Source: R-RK-3 sp963834945 (GTDB lineage Bacteria; Pseudomonadota; Alphaproteobacteria; Rhizobiales; Rhodomicrobiaceae). Taken from it: 64,000 bases of DNA. Where the stretch lies: NCBI GenBank assembly GCA_963834945.1, contig CAWIDT010000001.1, positions 62,001 through 126,000 on the forward strand, given 5' to 3'. Both the position numbers and the translations under genes were made by a program. Below the pieces are notes generated by a model that saw nothing but the letters and a program-made list of their open reading frames with translations, was not told where the DNA came from and did no database searches. Of the stretch, positions 18,678 to 25,783 are shown in pieces. Position 1 is the first letter of the stretch. Each line of letters starts with the position of its first letter.

Positions 18678-19925
18678 ATGAGCACCGCACTTTCGCGCCC
18701 CAAGGACCGCATCAAGATCCTGCTGCTGGAAGGCATCTCGGAGATGGCCGTTTCGGCGCTGAACGCGGCGGGCTACACCAATGTCGACCGCCGGATGAAG
18801 GCGCTGAACGGCGAGGAGCTGCGGGAGGCGCTGGGCGGCGTGTCGATGCTCGGCATCCGCTCGCGCACCCAGCTGACGGCGCAAGCGCTGGACGGGCAGC
18901 GTTCGGTGATCGCGATCGGCTGTTTTTCGGTGGGCACCAATCAGGTGGATCTGATGGCGGCGCACGACATGGGCGTGCCGGTGTTCAACGCGCCGTTCTC
19001 CAATACGCGCAGCGTCGCCGAGCTCACCATCGCCGAGATCGTCATGCTGTTTCGCGGCATTTTCCCGCGATCGCAGTCGGCGCATCAGGGCGGTTGGGAA
19101 AAATCCGCCGTGGGCGCGCATGAGGTGCGCGGCAAGACGCTGGGTATCATCGGCTATGGCAATATCGGCAGTCAGCTCGCCGATCTCGCCGAGGCGATGG
19201 GGATGCGGGTGATCTTCTACGATCCGACCGATAAGCTCAACCGCGGCAATGTCGCGCCGACGGAAACCCTCCGCCATCTGCTGGGCGCGAGCGATGTGGT
19301 CAGCATCCATGTGCCGGAGACGCCCCAGACCAGGGGCATGATCGGCGCGGAGGAGCTTCGGGCCATGAAGCCAGGCGCCTTCTTCATCAACAATGCGCGC
19401 GGCACGGTGTTCGACGATGCGGCGCTGGCCGAGGCGCTGAAGGACAGGCATCTGGCTGGGGCGGCGATCGACGTCTTTCCGGTCGAGCCGACCGCCAATG
19501 GCGAGCGCTTCGCCTCACCCTTGCAAGGGCTGGAGAACGTCATTCTGACCCCGCATATTGGCGGCTCGACCGAGGAAGCGCAGGAACGGATCGGCACCGA
19601 AGTGGCGCGCAAGCTGATCGAATATTCCGATGTCGGCTCGACTTATGGCGCGGTGAATTTTCCGCAGGTTCAGCTGCCGCCGCGCCCGACGGGCACGCGG
19701 TTCATCCAGGTGCATCAGAATGTGCCGGGTGAACTCAGCCGCCTCAACGATGTTTTCAGCCGCAGAAGCATCAATATCGCCGGACAATATTTTCAGACCG
19801 ACGGTCAGATCGGTTATGTGGTGCTTGACGCCGACGGGGCGGTTGCCGACGCGCCAAATGTGCTGAAGGAAATTCGCGCGCTGCCCGGCACCGTCCGCGC
19901 GCGCATGCTGTATAAACGGCAATGA
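18678..19925 (+). CDS. serA: D-3-phosphoglycerate dehydrogenase
   Basis: This is the first enzyme of serine synthesis: 3-phosphoglycerate plus NAD gives 3-phosphohydroxypyruvate. The NAD-binding motif is GKTLGIIGYGNIGSQLADLA. The catalytic Arg, Glu and His lie in FINNARGTVFDDAALAEAL, AIDVFPVEPT and NVILTPHIGGSTEEAQ. A C-terminal ACT domain (about 340-415, QVHQNVPGELSRLNDVFSRR) is typical for serine feedback. Length (415 aa) and the CFSVGTNQVDL segment match the E. coli type rather than the long type. Transcription is monocistronic, with a hairpin just after the stop. Confidence 0.96.
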   Translation: MSTALSRPKDRIKILLLEGISEMAVSALNAAGYTNVDRRMKALNGEELREALGGVSMLGIRSRTQLTAQALDGQRSVIAIGCFSVGTNQVDLMAAHDMGVPVFNAPFSNTRSVAELTIAEIVMLFRGIFPRSQSAHQGGWEKSAVGAHEVRGKTLGIIGYGNIGSQLADLAEAMGMRVIFYDPTDKLNRGNVAPTETLRHLLGASDVVSIHVPETPQTRGMIGAEELRAMKPGAFFINNARGTVFDDAALAEALKDRHLAGAAIDVFPVEPTANGERFASPLQGLENVILTPHIGGSTEEAQERIGTEVARKLIEYSDVGSTYGAVNFPQVQLPPRPTGTRFIQVHQNVPGELSRLNDVFSRRSINIAGQYFQTDGQIGYVVLDADGAVADAPNVLKEIRALPGTVRARMLYKRQ

Positions 19926-19945
19926 GCTTGCCGGAACATGCAGCG

Positions 19946-19977
19946 AATGGTCCGCAGGCTTGATCCGGCGGACCATT
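19946..19977. terminator. Hairpin between serA and a convergent small gene
   Basis: Perfect 10-base arms AATGGTCCGC and GCGGACCATT with a 12-base loop, 20 bases after the serA stop and 8 bases after the stop of the leftward 25-aa gene. The T-tract is weak on both sides, so it may be a bidirectional terminator or an RNA-stabilising hairpin. Confidence 0.6.
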
Positions 19978-19985
19978 TCAAGATT

Positions 19986-20063
19986 TCACATCATATGGAA
20001 CAGATAAAGCAGGATGATGATGGGTATTGGAATACCGATCAGCCATAGCAACAAGCCGCGCAT
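19986..20063 (-). CDS. 25-residue hydrophobic stress peptide
   Basis: A very short reading frame starts MRGLLLWLIG and continues with an Ile/Pro-rich core (IPIPIIILLYLF) before ending HMM. It has an excellent ribosome site (GGAGGGG, 7 bases before ATG) and an EcfG promoter 40 bases upstream. The single helix would sit in the membrane. Closely similar short peptides occur in other alphaproteobacteria, but no function is known to me. It is too short for ordinary gene finders, yet three independent signals (ribosome site, promoter, end hairpin) support it. Confidence 0.72.
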   Translation of the reverse strand: MRGLLLWLIGIPIPIIILLYLFHMM

Positions 20064-20103
20064 TTAAGCCCCTCCGGACATTTCAGATTGCAACTGGCGA
20101 TAT

Positions 20104-20128
20104 AACCCCGGCGTTTGGCGCGGGTTCC
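20104..20128 (-). promoter_or_regulatory. EcfG promoter for the 25-aa gene
   Basis: On the minus strand, GGAAC (20128-20124), 17 bases, then GTT (20106-20104). This fits the alphaproteobacterial EcfG consensus and lies about 40 bases from the start codon. Confidence 0.65.
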
Positions 20129-20158
20129 CGCCGGCTGCGGGGGACATCCACTTTTAGT

Positions 20159-20184
20159 GGAACCCCCGGGTTATCTGATGAGTT
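20159..20184 (+). promoter_or_regulatory. Candidate EcfG promoter for the PRC-barrel gene
   Basis: GGAAC at 20159, then GTT at 20182-20184 (17 bases plus A in place of the usual C). It is divergent from the promoter at 20104-20128 and 90 bases upstream of the secreted PRC-barrel gene. Confidence 0.5.
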
Positions 20185-20273
20185 GTCCTGTATGAACCAG
20201 GTTGATCAAGCGGAATGCAATGACATCCGCATTTACTGTGTTCAGCGATTTATGTAATCGAGAGGAAAACCAC

Positions 20274-20769
20274 ATGAATTTCAGAACTCTAACATTGAGC
20301 GCTGCTACTGTCGCCCTGATGGCGACCGGCGCTCTGGCTCAGAACACTTCTACCCAGCCCGCGACAACTGCACCAATGCAGAAGGGCGCTGCCACCACAA
20401 CGACACACCACCAGCACGACGATGCAGACCGTCAAGTTCGTATCGAATGTTGGCGCTAATCAGATGGTGGTTAGCAAGCTGATGGGTACTGCCGTCAACA
20501 ACCCGGCCGGCGAGAAGCTCGGCGATATCAATGATGTCGTTATCGATGCTCAAGGCAAGCCGAATGTCATCGTGATCGGTGTCGGCGGTTTCCTCGGCAT
20601 TGGCGAAAAGAATGTCGGCGTTCCGTTCGATGCGCTGACCTTCTCCATGAAGCCGGATTCCAATACCCGCGTGGCTCTGCTCGACGCGACAAAGGACTCT
20701 CTTAAGGCTGCGCCAACCTTCATCTATCCGGAAAACCCGGCTACGCCTCCGGCCGTCCGCACTCAATAA
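20274..20769 (+). CDS. Secreted PRC-barrel domain protein, frameshifted
   Basis: A signal peptide starts MNFRTLTLSAATVALMATGA and is cleaved near ALAQN. A Thr/His-rich linker follows. The PRC-barrel domain (SKLMGTAVNNPAGEKLGDIN, VIVIGVGGFLGIGEKNVGVP) continues in another frame after about 20410, so one indel in the linker (CACCACAACGACACACC region) splits the gene. PRC-barrel proteins bind other proteins or RNA. In this class many are periplasmic stress proteins of unknown role. An EcfG-like promoter lies upstream and a strong terminator follows the stop. A second PRC-barrel gene lies at 21628. Confidence 0.82.
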
Positions 20770-20791
20770 AAACCGACTATCCGACCTTTAC

Positions 20792-20820
20792 AACCGGCCT
20801 CGCTTGGGGCCGGTTTTTTT
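20792..20820 (+). terminator. Intrinsic terminator after the PRC-barrel gene
   Basis: Perfect 8-base arms AACCGGCC and GGCCGGTT with an 8-base loop, followed directly by seven Ts. It lies 22 bases after the stop codon. Confidence 0.9.
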
Positions 20821-20873
20821 GTGCAACAATTTCCGATGCGATAGGCTGCGCCCGATGCGACGTGTTCGCCTGG

Positions 20874-20898
20874 GGAACCACGCCGGTAGGGGCGTGTT
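20874..20898 (+). promoter_or_regulatory. EcfG promoter
   Basis: GGAAC, 17 bases, GTT. It lies about 118 bases upstream of the 49-aa membrane protein gene. Confidence 0.62.
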
Positions 20899-21015
20899 TA
20901 CGGGGGAGCTCGTCGAGCGTAAACCTACGATGGGAAGCGAGGAACAATGAAAAGAGGCGATGCAGACGGCCCGGTGAAGTCAGAGGTACAAGCCAAACAG
21001 GGAGGGACTTCAAAA

Positions 21016-21165
21016 ATGACACTGTGGATCTTATTGGCTTCTCTTGCCTTGGCCGCCATCGTCGGAATTGTGCTCTATACGAACACCAATGACGTCGCTC
21101 CCAATCGTCCCAATGCCGTCGAAAGCCCGGCCAATCCGGGAAGTCCGGCTTCAAAACAGAATTAG
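21016..21165 (+). CDS. Small single-helix membrane protein (49 aa)
   Basis: The ATG at 21016 is preceded by GGGAGGG, a strong ribosome site, and gives MTLWILLASLALAAIVGIVL followed by a Pro/Asn-rich tail (NRPNAVESPANPGSPASKQN). An upstream in-frame ATG at 20947 would add a charged 23-residue stretch and has no ribosome site. The protein should be anchored by one N-terminal helix with its tail in the periplasm. It has its own EcfG promoter and terminator, so it is a stress-regulated single-gene unit. No family was recognised. Confidence 0.68.
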   Translation: MTLWILLASLALAAIVGIVLYTNTNDVAPNRPNAVESPANPGSPASKQN

Positions 21166-21192
21166 AAGCCGGTATTAAAGCTGGATGAAAAG

Positions 21193-21219
21193 AGCCCGCC
21201 TGTTCGGGGCGGGCTTTTC
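21193..21219 (+). terminator. Intrinsic terminator after the 49-aa gene
   Basis: Arms AGCCCGCC and GGCGGGCT around a 7-base loop, followed by TTTT. It also lies 23 bases beyond the stop of the convergent gene at 21242. Confidence 0.85.
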
Positions 21220-21241
21220 GTTGATCGGCCCCGGACGAATA

Positions 21242-21460
21242 TCAAGCCTTCCAGAGGGCGCCGAGCACAAAGCCGAACGCCACCGCCAAGGCAAGCGTTG
21301 TCATCGGCTGGCTGTCCAGCGAGCTATCAAGGGCCGTGCCGAAATTGTTGGCGACGTCGCGAACCGAGTTCGCCGCGTCATGGGCTGCATTTTCCGCCTG
21401 TGCGGTTGCGTTTTGGGCTTTGTATGCAGCGGTCTGGGACAGGTTGTCTTCGCGCTTCAT
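21242..21460 (-). CDS. YqjD/ElaB-like (DUF883-type) membrane-tail protein
   Basis: This 72-aa protein starts MKREDNLSQTAAYK. It has an Ala/Asn-rich amphipathic helix (AENAAHDAANSVRDVANNFG) and ends in a single hydrophobic helix closing GFVLGALWKA. The same ending (GFVLGALWK) occurs in the protein at 29571. YqjD-type proteins in E. coli are stationary-phase, inner-membrane-anchored and associate with ribosomes. That role is inferred only. A consensus EcfG promoter lies 38 bases upstream of the ATG at 21460, so the longer start at 21538 would lie above the promoter and is rejected. Confidence 0.75.
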   Translation of the reverse strand: MKREDNLSQTAAYKAQNATAQAENAAHDAANSVRDVANNFGTALDSSLDSQPMTTLALAVAFGFVLGALWKA

Positions 21461-21497
21461 TGGCTTCTCCTGCGAATTGGGTCGGACACGCAGACGT

Positions 21498-21522
21498 AAC
21501 GTCTCTTTGCAAGGCGAGTTCC
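21498..21522 (-). promoter_or_regulatory. EcfG promoter, full consensus
   Basis: On the minus strand, GGAAC (21522-21518), 16 bases, CGTT (21501-21498). This is the textbook arrangement and it drives the YqjD-like gene. Confidence 0.75.
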
Positions 21523-21566
21523 GTCTTCCGTCACGCAAGCTCGCGCCGCGCGTGCGGTGAGAACGA

Positions 21567-21592
21567 GGAACTTGCGCCCATCACAGCACGTT
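21567..21592 (+). promoter_or_regulatory. EcfG promoter, full consensus
   Basis: GGAAC, 17 bases, CGTT, ending 35 bases upstream of the PRC-barrel gene start. It is divergent from the promoter at 21498-21522. Confidence 0.75.
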
Positions 21593-21627
21593 GACCGAGA
21601 TGGATTCAACAATATTGGGGAGTTCCC

Positions 21628-21990
21628 ATGGCAGACGCAACAGTGCACCCAAATCATCAGCTTATTTCGAGCGAGGATGTCGAAGGCACCTCAGTATACA
21701 GCCCTAACCGTGACGAGATTGGATCGATCGATCATCTAATGATCGACAAGCGGTCCGGCAAAATAAGCTATGCGGTTATGAGCTTTGGCGGTTTTCTGGG
21801 GCTTGGGCATAGTCATTATCCCATCCCTTGGTCCTCCCTGCGTTACGACCCATCGGTGGAAGGGTTCCTGACCAACGTCACCGAGGCACAGCTTCGCGAC
21901 GCCCCCGCCTTCAGCGACGATAGCTGGGATGACCGCAATTGGGAGGACCAGGTCCACCGCCACTATAACGCACCGCCTTATTGGCAATAG
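21628..21990 (+). CDS. Cytoplasmic PRC-barrel domain protein
   Basis: This 120-aa protein has no signal peptide. The PRC-barrel runs from about residue 12 to 90 (LISSEDVEGTSVYSPNRDEI, then SIDHLMIDKRSGKISYAVMS and GGFLGLGHSHYPIPWSSLRY). The C-terminus is acidic and aromatic (DDSWDDRNWEDQVHRHY). It has its own EcfG promoter and shares a hairpin terminator with the convergent kinase gene. PRC-barrel proteins of this kind are regular members of the general stress regulon in alphaproteobacteria, with unknown molecular function. Confidence 0.85.
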   Translation: MADATVHPNHQLISSEDVEGTSVYSPNRDEIGSIDHLMIDKRSGKISYAVMSFGGFLGLGHSHYPIPWSSLRYDPSVEGFLTNVTEAQLRDAPAFSDDSWDDRNWEDQVHRHYNAPPYWQ

Positions 21991-22022
21991 GGCGCCGTTT
22001 CATTTTCAGCAGAAGATCATTC

Positions 22023-22048
22023 GAGGGCCGGACCTCCGGCCCTCTTAA
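22023..22048. terminator. Bidirectional terminator between PRC-barrel and kinase genes
   Basis: Perfect 10-base arms GAGGGCCGGA and TCCGGCCCTC with a 2-base gap, followed by TTAATTT on the plus strand. It lies between two convergent genes. Confidence 0.8.
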
Positions 22049-22059
22049 TTTGCCCGAAA

Positions 22060-24942
22060 TCAATAGGCTCTGGGCAATGCGTCCGAAAACGCCATTTCTA
22101 TCGAGCACCGTAGCCCTTCGGGCTCGAACCACTGAGTGACCTTCCCGGAATAGTCCATCAGGGTTGATCCAAATCCCTTCTCGCGCGGCTCCGACACCAA
22201 GGGTCCACCGCTTTCCTGCCAAATCAGATGGAGCAGCCGGTCGTTGCCAGCGCCCGTGATGGTCCAGCCGATGTCGATCTTGCCTGATGGCGTGGATAAG
22301 GCGCCGTATTTTTGCGCGTTGGTGCTCAGCTCGTGCAGCACGAGCCCCAGCGACGTGGCGATCCCGGGGGGCAGCTGAACACTGGGTCCGCTCAGCCGCA
22401 GCCGATCCGCTCCGACGAGATAAGGCGCGAGCTGCTCGCGGATCAGTTCGCCAAGTACGGCGCCCTCCCATTGCGATGCGGTCAGCAGATTATGCGAGGT
22501 CGACATGGCCTGCAAACGGCCCTCGAAGGCTTTGGCGAAAGCTTCCGGGGACGCCGAGGAGCGCAACGTATGGCGCGCCATCGCCTGGATGACGGCAAGC
22601 GAATTCTTGACGCGGTGTGCCAGTTCCCGGTTCATCAGAAGCTGACGCTCCTCGAAGCGCTTGCGCTCGGTGATGTCCTCAATCGTGACGGATACCGCGT
22701 AGGCCGCATCGCCGCCCTTGATAGGCGCGACGCTGATCGAAACCGGAACGGTTGTCTCGTCCTTGCGGCAAAGCTTCGTTTCGAGGCGGGCGCTCTCTCC
22801 TTTTCTGACTTCGTCCAGCAAGGTTTGATATGCTCCATCCTCCCCCTCAGGAAAAAGCGACGAGAAGGCTTTGCCCGATGCCTCGTCCGGTGTGAACTGG
22901 AACAGGGATTCAGCCGCCGGATTCCAATTCATGATCATCCCCGACGCGCTGGTGCTGAACATCGCGTCGTTGGCCGCATAGACGATGTCGGCAAGGCGGC
23001 CCAGGGCGTTTTGATGGATCGTCTCCTCGGTAATGTCCTCTAGGATGATGCCGATCCCGGAGACGCCGCCGCCTCCAGCCGTGATGGGGTAGAAATGCGC
23101 CGCCCAGTAGATGGCGGTGCCGCCGCCGGCGGATTCAGTATGGAACTGAGCGCCGGTCACAGCTTCGCCGCCCGCTAAAATCTGAGAAAATAGGGGCTCG
23201 CCGACGGCTTCGATTTCCGGCAGCAATTCGAACAGCGGCAGGCCGACACACTGCTCGCGCGAGCGGCCTTTGATGTTGGCGATGAAGTCGTTGATGCGCT
23301 GCAGGCGATAGTCGCGGCCGACGACGGCCAGGCCGATGGGAGACGATTTGTACAGATCTTCCAATTCCGCCAGCCGGCTTTCGGCTTCGGTCCGCGCCGC
23401 GGTCATGTTGTCGATCGCCTCCCTGCGCTCGGTGAAGTCACGCACGATGCCGGCGATGATCCGAGCCGGCCGGGCCGCCTCTGCCAGAGGAAACCGCGTG
23501 TCGCGGACCCAGCGCAAAGCCCCGTCGGGCCGCACGATCCTGTATTCGGTCTGAACGCTTCGCGTGACCGGGTGAGCCATGATCTGGTCGAGGATGGCGA
23601 GATCGTCGGCAAATAGTGTGCGGCGCCAATCCTGCGTGCTGCTGACCTCGCTCATGGGGCGGCCCCAGATGCGCTCAAAGGCCGGGCTCATATAGTCGAT
23701 CCGGTTCTTTTTGGTGTCGAGAAACCAGATCATGTCGGCGCTCTGCTCCGCGAACATGCGAAACCGCCGCTCGCTTTCACTTAGCGCCTCGCTGTGGTGA
23801 CGAAGCTCAAGCGCCGCTTGCCCGATGGCCTCTCCAAGCACATTGGCTTCGCGCAGCGAGGAGTGGGGCATCAGAAATCGCTCGCCTCTGCCAAGGGCGA
23901 TGGCGGCGCGCGTCAGGCTATCGATCGGCCGGGTCATTCTGAGGCTCAGCAGATAGGCGGCAATTACGGACATTGCAAGGAAGGACAAGCCGGTGGTGAG
24001 GAAATGCTGCCACATGAGCACGAAAGGCGTCTGGATCGAGGAGAGTGGAATGAGGGCATAGCCGAGCCATCCCGTCACCTGCGAGCGGCGATAGGCGGTG
24101 AGCCAGGATTGGCCGTCGGCGGAGACTTCGAACGAGCCGGCACTCTCGTGCGCACCGGCCAGCATTGACGCCGGCATGGGCTCGCCGACGCGCGCGAGGG
24201 CGGCACTGGTAGCGACAGTCTTGCCTTGCCGGTCGGAAAGGACAAATTGCCAATGCGGCGGCAGCACGGAATCGTTGGTTAAGGCGCTCAGCTCCGCCGG
24301 TTCAATGCTCAGATGCAGGGCGGCGATGGCTTGTCGCCGTCTCATGATGGGAACGACAACTTCAAATCTGGGCTGATCAGTGGACTTTTCGGCGAACAGA
24401 TCGGTTACGAATGGCTGCATCAGGGTTGCCGCGGACGGCAGGTTTGCAGATGTCGTGCGGGGCAAATCCGCGCCGAACTCGGCCGCTGTGCTGAACACGA
24501 CCCGCCCGTCGGTGGAAATCAACTCAATCTTTCCTTTCCGATCGACCATTCCTTCCTTGGCGCGGTCGTATAGCAGGTGGTATTCGCGTCGATCGAAGGA
24601 CGTGTCGCGCGCGAGCACATTTAGAAGGGTGATTGCCCCGACCAGTTCGCGATCAAAGCGCGAAATGGCCTCATCAGCGATCCGCTGCGCATTCTGATGT
24701 GCCGTTTCCCATTCCGCGTCGATGCTGTTGCGCATGCTGAGCGCCGCCAGCGCCAGCAGCGGCACGATGATGACCAGCGTCAGAATGATCAGATGGTAGC
24801 TAAGCGGCCAGCTCGCTTTGCCGCTTTCGTGACGTTCTTCATTAGGGTAGATCCCGGCGAGTTGCGGCCTCAAATACGCTTTCACTTGGCTGATAACCGA
24901 TGCCATGTAGCGTTTGAAGCTCATGTTTTTTGGGTCTGACAA
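22060..24942 (-). CDS. Membrane PAS/HWE-type histidine kinase, candidate activator of PhyR
   Basis: This 960-aa sensor has a membrane helix near 48-70, a periplasmic domain of about 240 residues (Cache-like), a second helix near 315-338 and a HAMP-like linker. Three PAS regions follow (about 385-510, 515-640 and 645-765), then a transmitter from about 770. The H-box ELAHRVKNSLAVIQAMARHT, N-box LHELSTNAQKYGALSTPSGK and G-box segment LLHLIWQESGGPLV are those of HWE/HisKA_2 kinases. Such kinases activate PhyR in several alphaproteobacteria (for example PhyK), and this gene sits 700 bases from phyR. An EcfG-like TGAAC promoter lies upstream. The signal it senses is unknown. Confidence 0.9.
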   Translation of the reverse strand: MSDPKNMSFKRYMASVISQVKAYLRPQLAGIYPNEERHESGKASWPLSYHLIILTLVIIVPLLALAALSMRNSIDAEWETAHQNAQRIADEAISRFDRELVGAITLLNVLARDTSFDRREYHLLYDRAKEGMVDRKGKIELISTDGRVVFSTAAEFGADLPRTTSANLPSAATLMQPFVTDLFAEKSTDQPRFEVVVPIMRRRQAIAALHLSIEPAELSALTNDSVLPPHWQFVLSDRQGKTVATSAALARVGEPMPASMLAGAHESAGSFEVSADGQSWLTAYRRSQVTGWLGYALIPLSSIQTPFVLMWQHFLTTGLSFLAMSVIAAYLLSLRMTRPIDSLTRAAIALGRGERFLMPHSSLREANVLGEAIGQAALELRHHSEALSESERRFRMFAEQSADMIWFLDTKKNRIDYMSPAFERIWGRPMSEVSSTQDWRRTLFADDLAILDQIMAHPVTRSVQTEYRIVRPDGALRWVRDTRFPLAEAARPARIIAGIVRDFTERREAIDNMTAARTEAESRLAELEDLYKSSPIGLAVVGRDYRLQRINDFIANIKGRSREQCVGLPLFELLPEIEAVGEPLFSQILAGGEAVTGAQFHTESAGGGTAIYWAAHFYPITAGGGGVSGIGIILEDITEETIHQNALGRLADIVYAANDAMFSTSASGMIMNWNPAAESLFQFTPDEASGKAFSSLFPEGEDGAYQTLLDEVRKGESARLETKLCRKDETTVPVSISVAPIKGGDAAYAVSVTIEDITERKRFEERQLLMNRELAHRVKNSLAVIQAMARHTLRSSASPEAFAKAFEGRLQAMSTSHNLLTASQWEGAVLGELIREQLAPYLVGADRLRLSGPSVQLPPGIATSLGLVLHELSTNAQKYGALSTPSGKIDIGWTITGAGNDRLLHLIWQESGGPLVSEPREKGFGSTLMDYSGKVTQWFEPEGLRCSIEMAFSDALPRAY

Positions 24943-25039
24943 TAGACGTTCTCTGTTGCTTCGATGCTGGGATTAGCGAAGCCGAACGAAACTCCGATAA
25001 GAATCTTCCACTTCACACGCTGCACGAGCCTTTCAAGCC

Positions 25040-25065
25040 AACGTCTAAAACCCCTGAAAGGTTCA
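25040..25065 (-). promoter_or_regulatory. Variant EcfG promoter for the kinase gene
   Basis: On the minus strand, TGAAC, 17 bases, CGTT, about 98 bases upstream of the kinase start. One mismatch (T for the first G) makes it less certain. The same variant appears at 29890-29914. Confidence 0.4.
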
Positions 25066-25273
25066 CGGCAGGCGTGGACGTTCTGGCTACAAAAAGCCAT
25101 GTTGAAGCACGCACCGGCTCCTATGGCAACGAGCCACGGCAAGACAGGCGCCGGGCGATCCCGTTCCGCATCGAGGGCGAGTTCCACATTGCGTTTGATT
25201 TGCCGCGAGGCTTGGATGCGGCCGCCCTCAGCATCTTGATCCCGGATGCGGTGAAAATTAGGGGCCGAAGGCG

Positions 25274-25299
25274 GGAACCCGGACGACTATCGCTGCGTT
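25274..25299 (+). promoter_or_regulatory. EcfG promoter for a candidate small RNA
   Basis: GGAAC (25274-25278), 17 bases, CGTT (25296-25299), a full match to the consensus. No credible reading frame follows within 100 bases. Instead a hairpin and a strong terminator follow. Confidence 0.72.
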
Positions 25300-25305
25300 T
25301 GCTTC

Positions 25306-25407
25306 GTAAGCGTATGGACAGCGTGACAGTCTCCCTTCCCCGATGCCCTCACGTTGCCCAGTCCATATGCGAAGGCTCACGGCACGCGTGCCGTGAGCCT
25401 TTTTATT
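25306..25407 (+). ncRNA. Candidate EcfG-dependent small RNA with C-rich loop
   Basis: Transcription from the promoter at 25274 should begin near 25306. The transcript would first fold a hairpin with outer arms TATGGAC (25313-25319) and GTCCATA (25361-25367) and inner arms CGTGA (25322-25326) and TCACG (25349-25353). These enclose a 22-base loop (25327-25348) with the C-rich run CTCCCTTCCCC. It ends in a terminator hairpin (25372-25401) plus Ts. A C-rich loop can pair with Shine-Dalgarno sequences. The architecture recalls stress small RNAs such as GsrN of Caulobacter, but homology is not claimed. The size of about 100 nt depends on the inferred start. Confidence 0.62.
25372..25407 (+). terminator. 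Strong intrinsic terminator of the candidate small RNA
   Basis: Perfect 13-base arms AGGCTCACGGCAC (25373-25385) and GTGCCGTGAGCCT (25388-25400), then TTTTTATT. The T-run is only on the plus strand, so it terminates rightward transcripts. No protein gene precedes it. Confidence 0.9.
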
Positions 25408-25429
25408 AGGTGGAAAACAATACTCATTT

Positions 25430-25455
25430 GGAACTATTGCGCGTCCAGCGCCGTT
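25430..25455 (+). promoter_or_regulatory. EcfG promoter for the CsbD gene
   Basis: GGAAC, 17 bases, CGTT, full consensus, ending 50 bases before the ATG. It begins 23 bases after the terminator of the candidate small RNA. Confidence 0.75.
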
Positions 25456-25504
25456 GTTGTGCTGGAACGCAGTTGTTCTGCTAGGTAATCTTGGGAGCAC
25501 AGAG

Positions 25505-25702
25505 ATGAATTGGGACCAGATCAAAGGCAATTGGACGCAGTTTCGCGGCAAAGTCCGCGAAAGCTGGGGCGATCTGACCGATGACGACGTGGCGCGAATC
25601 GAGGGCAACCAGGAACAGCTAGTTGGCCGCATCCAGGAGCGCTATGGCATCGCCAAGGAAGATGCCGAGCGCCAGGTCAATGATTGGGCCAGCCGCCTCT
25701 AA
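25505..25702 (+). CDS. CsbD family stress protein
   Basis: This 65-aa protein starts MNWDQIKGNWTQFRGKVRES. It has the CsbD pattern (W-x-x-x-KG-W-x-x-x-x-GK, then GNQEQLVGRIQERYGIAKED and a final W). The ATG at 25505 follows GGGAGCACAGAG; the longer reading would overlap the promoter. CsbD proteins are small, hydrophilic and induced by general stress in many bacteria, with unknown biochemical role. Single-gene unit with its own EcfG promoter and terminator. Confidence 0.92.
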   Translation: MNWDQIKGNWTQFRGKVRESWGDLTDDDVARIEGNQEQLVGRIQERYGIAKEDAERQVNDWASRL

Positions 25703-25713
25703 TCGCTCATAAT

Positions 25714-25748
25714 AGTAAGTGGCAGCGCCCGGGCTGCCGCTTACTTTC
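25714..25748 (+). terminator. Terminator after the CsbD gene
   Basis: Arms AGTAAGTGGCAGC and GCTGCCGCTTACT (one G-T pair) with a 6-base loop, then TTC. It also stands downstream of the convergent phyR. Confidence 0.75.
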
Positions 25749-25783
25749 AAGACGAAGCAGTGGATGCAGTCCCGCCCAAATCC

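Noticed and set aside
24921..25409. Overlapping frames on both strands between the kinase and the CsbD gene
   Set aside because: No ribosome site or motif in either. The right-hand part is better explained as an EcfG promoter plus structured RNA and terminator.
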